Source: Pipra filicauda
Taxonomy: Eukaryota > Chordata > Aves > Passeriformes > Pipridae
Length of the DNA stretch: 64,000 nt
Direction of reading: 5' to 3'
Assembly: GCF_003945595.2 (NCBI RefSeq)
Contig: NW_024104368.1
Span: 558,001-622,000, forward strand
In this document: one piece after another, positions 37,501-50,679 of the stretch
How positions within the stretch are numbered: position 1 is the first letter of the stretch
Layout of the letters: each line of letters opens with the position of its first letter
The notes under the pieces: generated by a model
Seen by the model: the letters and a program-made list of their open reading frames with translations, nothing else
Told to the model about the DNA's origin: nothing
Databases searched by the model: none
Program-made: the position numbers and the translations under genes

Positions 37501-40500
37501 GAGTTTTCCAGAGCAGATTAAATCCTGCTTTGAATAAAGAGGATCAGGGGAATCTGTGAAGCCAAACAAGCTGTTGTGCAGATGTAGGAACACACAAACC
37601 TTACCAATATGGTGTTAGTGTGGATGCCAGAGTCCCCCTATACACAGGGTTGATAAGGATGGAGTATCCACACTGGTGACCAAGCAGAAATTTCCAAGGT
37701 GATTTGCCATCTCTTCCCAAACAATGAGTTTAAAACAAATTTGGATGTGATGTGAGCTCAGAGAGCAAGGTAGAACTGGTATAGTGAGATGTCAAGGAGC
37801 TTAATGGGGCTATGGCAGGTGCTCTAGAAAAATACATCAAGTCCCTCAGAAAGAAACCACAAGTAGTTATGGTGTTTCAGGGATGGTTTCCCAGCATCAC
37901 TAGCACCTATGTGGTGGAGCAGATGTACTCATGAGTACAAACAACAGAGCAGGCAAATGCATTACAAAATGCTGCAAGCAGCTGATGAAGTATGATTTTG
38001 TCAAGACTAATCACAGCCTGACAGTCACACATCCTTTTGTTTGTTAATGTAGCTGTATTCTTAGGAATGCTTGTTTTATCCTGCTAAGTGCTCACTGCTT
38101 ACAAACACCTACCTGACAGCTGTACCAGAGACCAATCCTTACTCAAATTTGTCCTTTTAACACCTTTTAAAGAAGAAAAGCCTTCCTCAAGTTACTTGTT
38201 TGGGGATTCTCCATTATCTGAGTGGACCCTCTGAGGCTGCCTCAGAAAAGATCTGATTTATCTCAAGGCATGGGCCAGGGCTTGATTTAATCACATTTAT
38301 CCTTCCTATATCTTTGCACCTCTACAACTTTAAGCCTTTCTTAACTTAATTCCTTTGGGAAATGTTAATTCATTTATGATTTTTGATCACTTTCTCCTGC
38401 CTGCCTCCCCTCTCACCAGCTGTGAGTCTGTAGAACAAAGGTGTATCCAGCCCCGTTGTGTGGTCCAAGGAGTTTCTGGTATCTTTCATAATGCAGAATA
38501 ATATTCACCTCACAGTGGGAAAGAAAAAGCCAAGATAAACAGTTATAAAGAAAATACCATGATTTAATTCTCTCTGCTTAAAAGATAAATTTAAAAATGA
38601 AGTGATCTTCTAGAATTCACTCCCACATGATTCTAAACTCTAAAAAACTCTGGGATGCTGCAGAGTGCAATATACACCTAAAAGGGATATTTGAAAGATA
38701 AGGAAATAAATTCTGCCATCAGGCAATGGAGGCAGACTCCAGGAACCATTAAAAGTTTTGTCAATCCATTGTCTGCAAACAGACAACCTATATTGTCAGT
38801 TCTCTTTATCAAGTACATTTCAGGAATAATAAACTGGTAAAATACCAGATAGTATGTAAAGTGAATTGATCATGATGTCTGAGTGCCAATATAAGAAGCA
38901 AATAACCTGAAGTAGAAGATTTTTTTAATTCCCCAGGAAAGTCATAATATCATGTGTAACTGGAACTGAAGTGAGAAGAACAGAAAGTAATATCAGGTCA
39001 ATTTTTGTTGCATATATTTAGCAAATGGGACAATTAATCTTCAGAATCAACACAGAGAAAAAATTTGGGTGAGGTTAATGTTTTGCATGGTCCTAAACAC
39101 TCTTGCTCTGTGAGGCAGCAACTGGAAAAGCTTCAGACAGCTACAGTTGGACAGTGATGGATGCTCCATGATGGATAGTTGTGTGGGAGACCAGAACAGC
39201 CTCTGCATCTTCAAAACAATTTCAGTTGCAGTTTGTGATAACCAGTTATGGTGAGATTAAGTGCCTCACTAAACCCTGTATCCCCCAAAACTGTAAGCTG
39301 ACCTCATACACTATAGTTTATTTACCTTCTGCTCTTCCTAGTTATCCCTCCTTCAGCTTCATTCATCTCCCTGGGGAGACAATTCTCCACTTCATCATGA
39401 TTGTTCCCAACCTGAGAGAGTGCTGATGACTGGATACCTGCAGTGTGTGATCAGGTATGATGGAGCACCCTGAAAAAAGCACCATAAACTCAGCCCAAAA
39501 GAGTTCTGCCTAACTAGATGTGACAGGATTATTTGCTGGGGGGAAATCCCAGTCAGAGAGAGCTTAAGGTAGCTTGCTCAGACTTATGTAACAGAACAAA
39601 ACAGGGTAGATTCTACCCAATACCCTTTTAGCTTCACTTCTCATCTATCAGAGAAACATTTCTTGAGTAAAAAAGGTTCTTTTAAAATTGTTTTAGTATA
39701 AAGACTAAACTAGGGACAAGAGAAACAGCTGCAGTTCTGACGGCTTATCTCAGCTGACAATCTGACCTGTTCATCTCCTGTAGCATGGATAATCAATTTT
39801 CCCCACATCAAAATGTGTTGGCAGTTAATAGCAGCACTCTTTCTTTGTTAATTAAGAATAAAGTGTGCCACAGACCATAATTATTTTTGAAAAATGTCTA
39901 TGATAATTCAGCATGTGAACAGATAGAACATTTTATCATTATTTTAAGAAAAATATAGAGGTTGTGTTCTTGGAAAAAACCTCTCTATCTTCTAAGATTT
40001 TAAAAGCAAAAGTAGAGAAGATCAGATTCAACAACAGTATGGTATTTTAGAAGAGATGAGCAAAAAGAACTTTTTTTAATTCATTAAAATCTGCCCTGTG
40101 ACCTTCTCTCAGTACACCAAGGCCTGGAGTGCAAAAGTAGTGTAATAATTGGGCTGTGTGTGCAGCATATGCTTTTTAATGAATGCACATATTTCACTGC
40201 ATCCAGAGCAGGAATGTGTGACTTCAACACATTTTGGTATTTTTGTTTCTAACATCTTCGAGATATTTACAGAAGTACATTACAAGTTGCTACATTTGCC
40301 ACAGGACAAAATAGGTGCAACCTCTTCTGTATTTCACGTTTTCTGTTAAGAGTTTGTTCTTTGAGGAAATCAGACAGTTGCATGAAAATAGCCTCATCCC
40401 TCTCAACCCGCCTCAGCAGAGAGCCATCCTGCTAACTGCAGTGTTGAACTCCAGCTAGCTGAAACAAATACTTTGCTCATCTGCTTAATCCCCGAAGGGC

Positions 40501-40780
40501 AGCAGCCAGGTTGAGATTAACAGACCCTCCCCATTCCCTACTACTACTGTTTGTCATATGACCTTTAAAAGCAAATCAATATGACACAGTGCACTCACAG
40601 AACAAACTCTGAAAACACACACACAAACAGAGACCGTGCTCCCCAATCCATGCCCCAATATACAATGACCAGATCTCCCTCTGGAGCTTTGCAGACCACT
40701 TGAATAGCAACAAGCCCCTCAGACTGCCAGGCAGATGCTCTTATCTGCTCTAACACCCCTAGGAAAGGAGAACCACTGAA

Positions 40781-40800
40781 GTAAGCACCAGTAAGCACCA
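40781..40800. repeat. 10-bp tandem duplication
   Basis: GTAAGCACCA is repeated twice exactly with no spacer. It probably arose by replication slippage. Confidence 0.95.
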
Positions 40801-41493
40801 GACTGCCCAAAAGCCAACCTGAAAAAAGGGAAGGAAAGGTCTTCTCTGGAAAGTGCTCACACATCTAACACTGGTTAGACAGAACTATCCGGATTTCTCC
40901 ATTTAGTCAACGCTCCTAATGACTCCAGCAATATATTTATAGCACTATAACTCAGTGAGCATGCTTCAGTTCTGTGCATGAATCTATAGCTTATTCATTT
41001 ATAGATGTTGGTAATAGTATATTGCCTTTTTATTCCCTTAGGTCTAATACTTGAGGTGAAAAGGTGTTACAAAAATCACTTGCAAACTAATACAGGTTAG
41101 TCAGAAATTTGCATTTGCTAATGATGTTTAACAGACCACAGTGATTGCTGTCCAGAATTCTTCTAAGAGGCAAAACAAACATCTAAATTATAACTTTATA
41201 ACATCTGCTTCCTCTAGGGGAGCATTTGTATGAGGTTTGACAGATGCGAGAGCTCTGAAGAATGGCTGTTACAAATGAGCCAGCTTGCAGAGTCTTGGAA
41301 AACGTAGCCAATCTCAGCTTATTGAAATGAGCTCCAACCCGAGGCAGAAATAACACACAGCTGTTCCTTCTGACTGCTGTTCAGGAGAGGGATGGTATCT
41401 TGTGATGGTATTAATAGATCTTATTTTCCAGGTGGTATGCAGAGAAAAGAGAGCCCACCATTTCATCATATCTGATGTTATTTATAGTGTATT

Positions 41494-41530
41494 AAACAAA
41501 ACAAAATAAACAAACAAACAAAAAACCCCC
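41494..41530. repeat. (CAAA)n-like low-complexity tract
   Basis: Imperfect AAAC/CAAA units ending in an A-run and five C. Simple sequence, directly visible. Confidence 0.9.
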
Positions 41531-41974
41531 ACAAGATAGCCAGTGTAGCAATGATAGTGCTGAACAAAACGATCAAAAAGTAGCCAAGTCCATACATTAT
41601 CTTTTCACTAAAAACCTGATTTTGAGCATTCCACAGAAGGAACTTTTAGGGTCATACTGTCTTCAGAGAAGTGAATGACAGTTCTGTGACTACAACTCTT
41701 CAATTCAACACAATTCTTATTACAACTTGTGGTGAACTTTATTTGCTAAACCCAACACAAAGAAAATTTGGTGTAACACATCAGCAATCCCTTTTAACCA
41801 TAATTTTAAATCTGTCTCTACACTCTATTACCAAGACATTCCTCTGATTCAAGAAATAGCTCCCTTCTGCAGAGATTGAAGGGAAAAGGAAATTCTACAC
41901 TTACCACAAGTCCTGCAAAAAAGGAGTAACCCCAAAATTATCTATCTTTTTAAATTTGTTGAGGTGGTAATTTA

Positions 41975-41998
41975 TTTTTTTTTGTTTTGTTTTGTTTT
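41975..41998. repeat. T-rich (TTTTG)n tract
   Basis: A run of T followed by three TTTTG-type units. Simple sequence, directly visible. Confidence 0.9.
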
Positions 41999-44379
41999 AA
42001 CAGAATTAGTAAGAAGATGTAACAGGGTTCCTGTTTGTTAGTACATCCTGTCAAATAAACACCACGACTGAAAGAACAGTGCTATAAAGTTTTACAGCTG
42101 GGAAAGAAAACAAGAAGAGCAGACACTTTTTTACGGCCAAAGAAGCCCCATGAAGCCAGGGACAGGCAGTCTGCTGCCATGGACTGGTCGCCTTAATTAA
42201 TGCTGCATGGATCCCCTCTCAAACCTATGCAGTTTCATTACTGTTTTGGGCCATGGGAGGATAAGCAGCTGTGACTTGGGCTGATCTCTGCAGGACTACA
42301 TCTCCAGGGCCAGCTGTTGACTCCTTTCCTGGAAGAGATGGACAAGGTCTAGACAAATCTGCCCTACCAGTCTCCTGTGGAAAGGTGAGCAGAGTCAAAT
42401 TCCTCAAGCAGCAGGAGCACGAGCATGTGCTGGCTGTGTGTTGAGCTGCATGTTTTAACTCTGCTGCTGGTTTGGGGAAGGGAGTTTGACCATATAACTG
42501 CTTTTCCCCTGCCCATACAATTGCTTCCATTCAGTTTTGGGTCAAGCTGTGCACAAATCACACGCAGGGTATAAAACCATAATCACATCTGTTTCTCATA
42601 CAGCAGTTCCACACAGCTCTGCATCCTTCTGGCCTCACAGTCCATAATCTCTAATAAATTCAGTCTGTATCTGACAGGAGAAATTCTAATTAACATCTTG
42701 TGCTTTCCCTTCTGAGATCCCACAGGGAATAACATACACTACATGCCAACCTAAATGGTACTTTTCCTTCTGCCCAGCCTCTGGCACACAGAGAAACAAA
42801 GGCCGACTATCCTGCAAAAGGGAGCGTAGGCACAACTTGCAGAATTTGATGGCTGTAAGTGGTGAATAACTTTCATCAGTGCCCAAACTGATGGGATGCT
42901 TATCAGCTGCCAAACTGAACAAAAGTTTGTTTGGCTCACAGCACCAGTGCAGCGTGCACTTGTTCCAGTATGTGTTGGGAAAAACGTGGTGCCCACAGGA
43001 AGGCATATGTATTGCCTATCACCTAGCCAGGAGAGACAATATAATTCGCAGCTATTTAGAATAGTATAATATGTGTTTTGAATTCCTTCATTTTGCTCAG
43101 TTTCCCTTAAGATACCTTTACCAAAGTGGCTGAAAATGAAGGATAAATATTTAACCCACTTGTTTCAGAGATGCACTATCATGGAGGAACAAACTTTCAA
43201 TGCAGATAAACTTGCTATGTTGTAAAGCTCACGCTGTTTTACAAGAAGCACTGAATATACAATTGGCATGCCAAGGGTGGGGTATATTATCACATATCCA
43301 CAATAAAGTTGCAGGTGATGTGCAGAATACATAAGATCTGAATGAATAGCACATACATTACACAGCTGATACAGTACTTCAGGATATGGAGGCGAGTTGC
43401 CTAAACACTTTATCATTAAGACTCTCTTTCCAATCACCTACCATTTACAACCTTGAGCTGTTGAAGCAGGAAACAAACAGCTCACTGTGGAAACCATGTG
43501 GAGCTCAAACTGCTTATCATTAGGATGAAGACTTCTGACTCAAAGGCTATATGCTACAAGCTGGATAACTGATCTTTACAACTACTGATTAGCCCTCCTC
43601 CAATATGGGGAGATTTGTCAAGTCAAGGTGCCATAAAGCCTTCCTAAATAAGCAGTCATAAGAGCCATCCATAAAAGTAAAAGTACTTTCCTGTAGAGTA
43701 TCTTATCCCTCAAAAGTTATCAAGCATTTCCTGAGAAAATTAAGGGCAGAACATCTTATTGTCCAAGGTGCTCAAAGACAGCAGATTGGAAGCGGGTGCA
43801 GGCAGAACCTAAAGATGAGGGTTTATTTTTCCCAAAGTACTCTGAGAACTTCTCTTTAACTATATACCATGGTAACCTTTCCCCAAAAGAAAGGCTTTAT
43901 ACACTTGTTACTGGAACTGAAATCACCCATGACCAAGACAGCAATTCAGAAGTGAAATCCTTGCTACGAAAGTGCACCACTTGCAAAAGTCAGCATGTTA
44001 CAGCTACTTTAAGGGGTAATGGACTCCCTAAACCCAAAATTGAACTCCTAAATTAATTCTTGAGCAGTCAAGTTTTCTAGAGGAATGACTGTCAGCACAT
44101 CCTGGTAGAGTTCATCCCCAAGTAGCAAAGAACAGAAGTCTACAGATGGAGTAAAGGCAACCCCTCCATTACCTATATTCTAGTAGAAAGCTGTTGTCCT
44201 TTTATCAGACCACCCAGAGATAGACAGTCCTTGTGGAGCTGATTCTGAATTAGGAACATATAAGTGAGAAGGCTGCAAGGATCATATGAGTCTCGGGGAA
44301 AAGTAGAATTACACACAGCACGGACTGGAATGACAGATTGTTTTCTTGCATCATGCACATTTCTGAACTACAGAGCCAC

Positions 44380-44400
44380 TCCTCCTCCTCCTCCTTCCTC
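44380..44400. repeat. (CCT)n trinucleotide tract
   Basis: About five CCT units followed by an imperfect extension TCCTC. Simple repeat, directly visible. Confidence 0.9.
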
Positions 44401-47400
44401 TAGTGCACCACAAAGCAAAATTTTGTTTTGAGAAGAAGAGCTTAATGTCTGACCAAAAAATAACAGACCTTTTCATTCAATTTTGTTTTCCCAGAATACT
44501 GCAAAGATGAAGGGTTTAACAAGAAGATGAGGAACAGCAGCACCATAACATCTGGTTCCCAGTCCTACAGCTCGTTCTCAGATGGAGGAAGCACAAGCCT
44601 CCTGCAGAGATACATAAGGAACTGTATGATACTAGTGGTTTTTTATTTTTTAATTATTCTATAAATGAGAGGAAAACAAGAATTTAGCACTAGCTGAGAA
44701 TGAATTTTTTTCCTGACCACAGTCATGTAATCTGTAGGATGGACAATTCTTGCTACCTGCATTTAGAGCCAATGTCATTTAACAAGAATCTGATAAGAAA
44801 ATGTTTCTGGATCATTTTTTTTGCCCCACTCAGTTTGATATAAACAGCAAAATCAAAGTATGCACTGATGATGTTACCGAGAGACAATCCAGCACACAGA
44901 AATTCTAGTGCATGGTGAACTGGAAAAAGACAAACACTTCAAAACCATAACATCAGGAGACAAATCACTTCCAAAACAGCTGTAATAGGAGAGAAAAAGG
45001 AGAAGTTGCTAAGAGGGATTGATTAATATTAGCAACTTTAGTGCTGACTGACTGGGAAGACCTTGAAAACATTAAGTGAAGATGTTGAACTGTATCACTT
45101 CTCAGGTAATGTACAAAGAGAAATGAAACTAATAATTCAGAATATATTTGTGCCAGGATGGGGATGGTTTCAGATCCATGGATGCAAGTCTCGGGGGGAT
45201 CTGTGAGTTTTGCTCTGTAGTTCAAATCAATGGTTGGGAAACAGTGCTCAGATGTTCTCTGCTCAGCGATTAAAGGATTAACAGAGCAGGGCAGCAGCTT
45301 TCAACCCCTAAAAAGTTCTGAGTTTGTGTTTGTACATGCTGAGCTTTTGGAGCTGCCCAAGCAGGAGATCATTTGAATAGGATTTTCAAAGGCATACAGA
45401 ACATATCTAGATCCTTTCCATATTAGAAAGTAAATGAAAACCACACATTTCCTGAAATGATCCTCCAATAAGCTCATGAGAGAACAGACCTTTCCACCAA
45501 TGTGTGGCTCATGGGGGAGAGAGGGCTTAGTGGGTGAAGGTGGAAAAACAGGGAGTTCTGAGAAAGTTTTATCATCATCTGCAGGGCCTAGAGATGAGAA
45601 ACAGGAGTGTCAGAATTTCACAAGCGAGTGCTGTCACCAAGATTTCCTGAATGCTCAAACTTGAAAATAGTCTTAAATTAATGATTGACTGGATTATTAG
45701 ATACTGGATTATCAAGTATTTGAAACTCAGTTTTGAAAGAAAGATTATTCTGTGTTTGAAATGCATCTTGAGTAAGCCATCTCTGTTTTGTTGAAGCCAT
45801 AATAATAGTGTCCATAATTACTTGACATAGCTTAATTTTCTATATGGCTAGCATGCTTTTCAACACAGGAGCTGTCAGAATACATTAAGCCTGTTCTACA
45901 CTCATCAAGTGTCCTGAACCTGATCACAGCAGCATAGGCTGCTTCATAGGTAAAGCACAAAAATGAAATGATTGACAGCATAGAATAATCCATTTATGGG
46001 GGATGCATCTCTGAAGCACTTTTAGTCTGCCTACTTCCCAAAGCTTCTCAGTTAAGAACAGACATAGAGATTGTAATTTTCTCATTATCCATAAAGCCTC
46101 CTCGGCTTTATTGCCCATGGTGCCTAGCATGTTAGCAGTCCCCCTGCAAAGGCACGATCCCTGTTTCCATCACACCTGCCCAATTTCAAAGACCCCAATC
46201 TTCTGATCTGTTTTCTTTTTAGACCTGGCATTTTTGCCTGACAGGCAGATTGAATTTTATTCTCTATTTTAAATGTAAAGCCAATTAGGCAGTGGCAGAT
46301 CAAATCAATCAACTGGCACTTCTTCAGCTAAGTATGTTAACTATAAAGCTCTCCTCCTATTCTTAAGCTCTGTCAACATTTTACACCATCTTAAGAGCTT
46401 GATGCTACCTGGAAAATCCTTAAAATGTACTTTCTCATACTAATTTAAGGTAGAAGGTTTCTATCCAGGTTCTCAAATAAATTTAATGCTTATTACTTTA
46501 TATCAGCTCTTGTTTCTGTCACCGTTATTCCGCCATTCTCTGGAAAAGTTCACTGAACTTCCTTTAGAGCTATGTTTCTGCTGGAGGCAAACACAGACAA
46601 ATACCTGGAAGCAGTAAGCCACCTTCAGTGCTAATGGTCTCTTTGCCAGTTTGTAGCAGGTAAGCAGGTAAAGCAGCTGAGATACAGGAGGAGAGGTCAG
46701 ACGCAGCCCCACAGATGATGGGACCACCAGGTACCTCAGGCAGTGCTACCTTCCCTCCTTGGCACATCAGGCCAGATCTTGTGGCAAGAAGTTTGAGTAT
46801 ACGGGTTCAAAAGGTTGGCCACACACCACATCTGGGAGTGTTCTCTGTCTCCAGAGTAGGTAGGGAGACACCACACTGCTTCAATGCACAGAGCAATGTG
46901 GTTTTTCAGCAGGAATAAAACCCTTTTACCCTATCCTATAACTCCATATGTGGCAGAGGAAAGACTGATAATTGAAGTCCAACAGTTAAGCCAAGGAATA
47001 CAGTATCAACTAACCGTGTAAGGACACAACTATAAGAACAGCTTCTTTAGGTCTCTAGTGGGTTCTCTAGCACATTAGCTCTACCATAAAAAGCATGTCT
47101 GCAAGAAAAAAAAGAACTAACTTCTAATCAAATTAGAAACAATGGTGAGCTTTTATGGTTATCGTTATTACCATATTTTACATAATGTTAGATTAACTGT
47201 TTCCTCATCATCTAAAAACACACACATCCATGAAACTGGAAGGCTAAAAAGTAACACAAAGCACCACCAAGATGCACATTACTCCAAACTGAGCCTTGTT
47301 GGCCGTAGTCACCTACTTGCAAGTCTGCAAGGCTTGCTGCACCTCCATTCTGACTGCTTGTGCAAGGAATCTGTTGGATTCCAGGTGGTCACTCAGCCAG

Positions 47401-48234
47401 GTTCCCAGTTTGCTGCAGCCCTGACTCCCTACCTACCTCCAGCAATGGAAGATCTACACTTCCAACCCTTCCAGGTCAAGAATGTAAGCAGCCATGCACA
47501 CACTTTCCCCAGAAATAGGAAAAGGATAGTTTAACATTCCTTAAAAAAAACATGTTGTACACATGCTTCTGAAGAGATTAAAGCCACAACTAGATACTGC
47601 ATGGATACTTCCAGCAAAATTATTTTAAATGTTCAGAGCTGTGGCTCCCAGTTCTGCATCATTTCTCCATGATTAAACAAATGTATCACTGAGTTTGTAT
47701 GCTATTTGGTTAACAATGGATCCACGTACAGAAATTGAAATTAGACTCATAGTTTGAGGAGAGAAGAAAAATACTAATTTTGTAAGCTAAAGTTATGCCA
47801 GCTATCCAAAGCTGTTAAGCACTGTGGATCTCCAAAATGGTAGTTTTGGCACCAATGCAAATAAATGCAAACTGAGTAAAGACTATATGAAAACAACATG
47901 ATGAAATTTAAATACCAGTAAATAATGTTTTCCCTCAACAGGAATTTAATTTAGAAGATACTGTTTAAGTTAATAACTGCTGTAGCATTTGCAACTAGAC
48001 AAAGGAGATAATTCATGGGCATTTTTCTTCATGGGCTAGGATATGTTTGTAAGTATAAATACTATTAACATTTTGCTACTACAGAGAATCTGCTATCACC
48101 ATGTAATCACCAAAATAATACACAAAGTAGCATATATCAGGTGCATGATAATGTGGAATGTTATCTTCAGCAATGTAAGTTGAGAATGAGCCACAAACCC
48201 CAGAAGTTATAGACATGACTATAATAAATCCTTC

Positions 48235-49780
48235 CTACTTTAACTAGAAAGAATTGATGACAACTTTCTGACACAGGTAGTGGAGGATCCCACATGGAAT
48301 AGTGTGCTGCTTGACCTCATACTAACAAACAGGCAAGGCCTTGTTGGAGATGTGAAGGCTGGGAGCAGCCTTGGCTGCAGTGACCATGAGATTGTGGAGT
48401 TCAGTGTCTGGTGAGGAAAAAGCCCGGCAGTAAGTGAGATTACAACCATGGACTTCAGGAGAGCTAATTTTAGCCTCTTCTTGGAAGAATATCATTGGAA
48501 CATGTCAGCAGGGAAGAAGGGTCCAAGAAAGCTCATTGATATTCAAGGATCACTTTCTCCAGGCTCAGAGAATGATGCATCCAGAACAATGCATCCAGAT
48601 GAGCAAGAAATTGGGCAAAGGGGGCAAGAGATCTGTCCAGATGAATAAAGATCTCCTGCCATTACTCAAGTGTAAGCAGGAAATACACAGGAGATGGCAG
48701 CAGGGTCAGGCCACTTGGAATGAATAGAGAGAAGTTGTTAGAAATGAGACAGGGAAGGCCAAGGCCCATCTGGAATTAAATCTGGCCAAGGATGCCAAAA
48801 CCAAGAAGGGGTTCTTCAAATACAACAATAACAAAAGGGAAAACTAAGGATAATATGGACCTGTTACTAAACAGAGGGGGGACTCTGGTAACAGAGGATG
48901 CAGAGAAGGCAGAGTTACTGAAGCCTTCTTTGCATTGGTGTTTATTGACAAGACCAGTACTCAGGAATCTCTGATGCAGGAGATCAGAGTAAATGAATGT
49001 TGGAAGAAAGAGTTTTCCTTGGTTGAGGAAAACTGGGTTAGAGAACACCCAGGCAAACCTGGTATCCACAAGTGCATGGGCCTGATGGGATGCATCCACA
49101 AGCGCTGAGAGAGCTGGTGGACAACATAGCAAGGCAGTTCATGATCATTTTTGAAAGGTTGTGATGATCAGAAGAGGTGCCTGAGGACTGGAACAAAGCA
49201 AATGTCACTCCAGTCTTCAAATAGGGCAAGAAGGAGGACCCAGGGAACTACCGGCCAGTCAGCTCCATCACCTTTCAGATAAGCCTCATTCTGGAGGCTT
49301 TCTCTATCTACATGGATGACAAGAAGGTGATCTGCCCCTCTACTCAGCTCTAGTGAGGCCGTATCTGCAGTGCTGTGTCCAATTCTGGGCTCCTCAGGAC
49401 AAGAGAGACATGGAGCTCCTGGAGTGGGTCCAGTGGAGATGACAAAGATGCTTAAAGGATCAAAGCATCTCTCTTATGAGGGAAGGCTGAGGAAGCTGGG
49501 CCTTTTCAGCCTCAAGATGGGACGACTGAGAGGGGAGCTCATCAATGTGTATATGTATCTGAAGGAAGAAAGTCAAGAGGATAGATCCAGGCTCTTCTTG
49601 GTAGTGCCAAGCTCTAGGGCAAGAGGCAACGGGCAGAAACTGATGCACAGGAAGTTTCTCCTGAATATGAGAAAAAAAAAATCTACCATGTGGGTGACTA
49701 TGCACTGGAACAGGCTGTCCAGAAAGATTGTAGTCCCTTCCAACCTTCTGCATCCTATGATTCTTTGATTCTGTGAAATG
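48235..49780 (+). mobile_element. CR1 LINE, 5'-truncated and internally deleted
   Basis: Plus-strand CR1 starting near the end of the ORF2 endonuclease domain and reaching the 3' terminus, which ends in ATTCTTTGATTCTGTGA, the CR1-type tandem end. The linker and early reverse-transcriptase region is present up to the CATGGATGACAAGAAGGTGAT stretch (49309-49330). It then jumps directly to the CTGCCCCTCTACTCAGCTCT stretch of the thumb region, so the RT catalytic core is deleted. A second shortening near 49732 removes most of the sequence between the last coding part and the CCCTTCCAACC of the 3' end. It is inactive. Confidence 0.95.
48240..49740 (+). pseudogene. CR1 ORF2 pseudogene (endonuclease end, RT start and C-terminus)
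   Basis: Translated in shifting frames, the segment gives the C-terminus of the APE-like endonuclease: a VLLDLILTNRQGLVGDVKAG stretch, then GCSDHEIVEF with the catalytic-type SDH triad at 48379-48387. Next come ITTMDFRRANF and the linker (KAKAHLELNLAKDAK near 48760). The RT entry region follows, with TGTTGQ in place of GNYRPVS near 49240. After the deletion the frame 49370-49768 carries LSYEGRLRKLGLFSLK, RLRGELINVYMYLK and HWNRLSRKIVV, which are CR1 C-terminal blocks. Stops and frameshifts are frequent. RT blocks A, B and C are absent. Confidence 0.92.
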
Positions 49781-50059
49781 TTGGGTCAACCCTTTCACAG
49801 TGCTTACTACCCTTCAGCTCAATTTGTTTCGATTTCAAACCAGCCCTTCAGCTCTAGGGACTTTCCCATTGCTAAAGCAAGTCAATTCATTACATTTTTT
49901 CACCAGCAAAATCCTCAGGCCTTATGTAGCTAGATTTTGCTGTGTAGCCTGTCCCCCCCCCGCCAAGACCAGAACTAACAATGCTCTCTGCAACACAGCC
50001 AGGAGTGGCTGCCTGGCTGTAACCCTTTAGAGAGCACTGTAGCCTTTTAGAGTCTTGTG

Positions 50060-50480
50060 TGTCACAGTTTTCCTTTCTCCCATCACATTAATAATGCTCT
50101 CATTGCCGTTCTTTTCGTATTTTATCTGCATATGATAACTTCTGCAAGCTGAAAGCTCCTCCTGTAATCACAATATTTCATCCACACTCACCCGGTAATG
50201 TCTCATTTGCACTAATGTAGAAATGTGGCAACATGTTGCCTAGTGACCAGGAGCATTCCCCTCCACCCTTTTCTCCTACAAAGTAGAGCTTTTGCCATGG
50301 CAAATAAGTGAGTATTTTAATGTTATGGAATTAAGTTTTATTAGATGTCAGCTTCTCAATAACATTGGAGAGATCTATAAAATAGAACTCCACACATCTG
50401 CTTGCCAAATGGCTTTCTAAGCCTCCTAATGTTTCCATTTATGCAACACAATCCTATTTTATATGTCATTTTATAGCTTT
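50060..50480. promoter_or_regulatory. Candidate regulatory block with two RFX-like palindromes
   Basis: Two perfect 14-bp palindromes lie about 50 bp apart: GGCAACATGTTGCC (50227-50240) and TTTGCCATGGCAAA (50291-50304). Both contain GTTGCC/GGCAAC- or TTGCC/GGCAA-type half-sites resembling the RFX X-box (consensus GTTGCCATGGCAAC). The first runs into TAGTGACC, giving an additional X-box-like arrangement. The surrounding unique sequence has a high-complexity, conserved-element look. RFX binding is inferred from motif similarity only. Confidence 0.35.
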
Positions 50481-50651
50481 AGGAAAAACACTTTCCAGTC
50501 AAAACACATTCCAATGCATATATTTGGCTTACAGGAATATATACAGGGGACAGTCCGGTATATATCCAAAGGATTGGCTCTTTGGCTCTCTTTTCCTACT
50601 CCAATCCCAAACAGTCATGGTCTGTATTTCACCTGTATTTTAGCAGTCATT

Positions 50652-50679
50652 CCATTATACAGTTACCATTATACAGTTA
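50652..50679. repeat. Perfect 14-bp tandem duplication
   Basis: CCATTATACAGTTA occurs twice in direct succession. Probably slippage. Confidence 0.95.

Larger units (their letters stand above)
35661..48234. other. Unique non-coding sequence, no gene seen
   Basis: About 12.6 kb without a supportable gene or clear interspersed repeat. It holds a CpG-enriched patch (37081-37500) and simple repeats at 41494, 41975 and 44380, all listed separately. Frames such as 35966-36274 (a signal-peptide-like start) and 47142-47534 have no recognisable domain and no splicing context. Confidence 0.6.

Noticed and set aside
38600..38650. Possible CR1 3' tail (GTGATCTTCTAGAA followed by CACATGATTCTA)
   Set aside because: Only short words match the CR1 end, the CCTTCCAACC core is absent, and nothing upstream resembles CR1.
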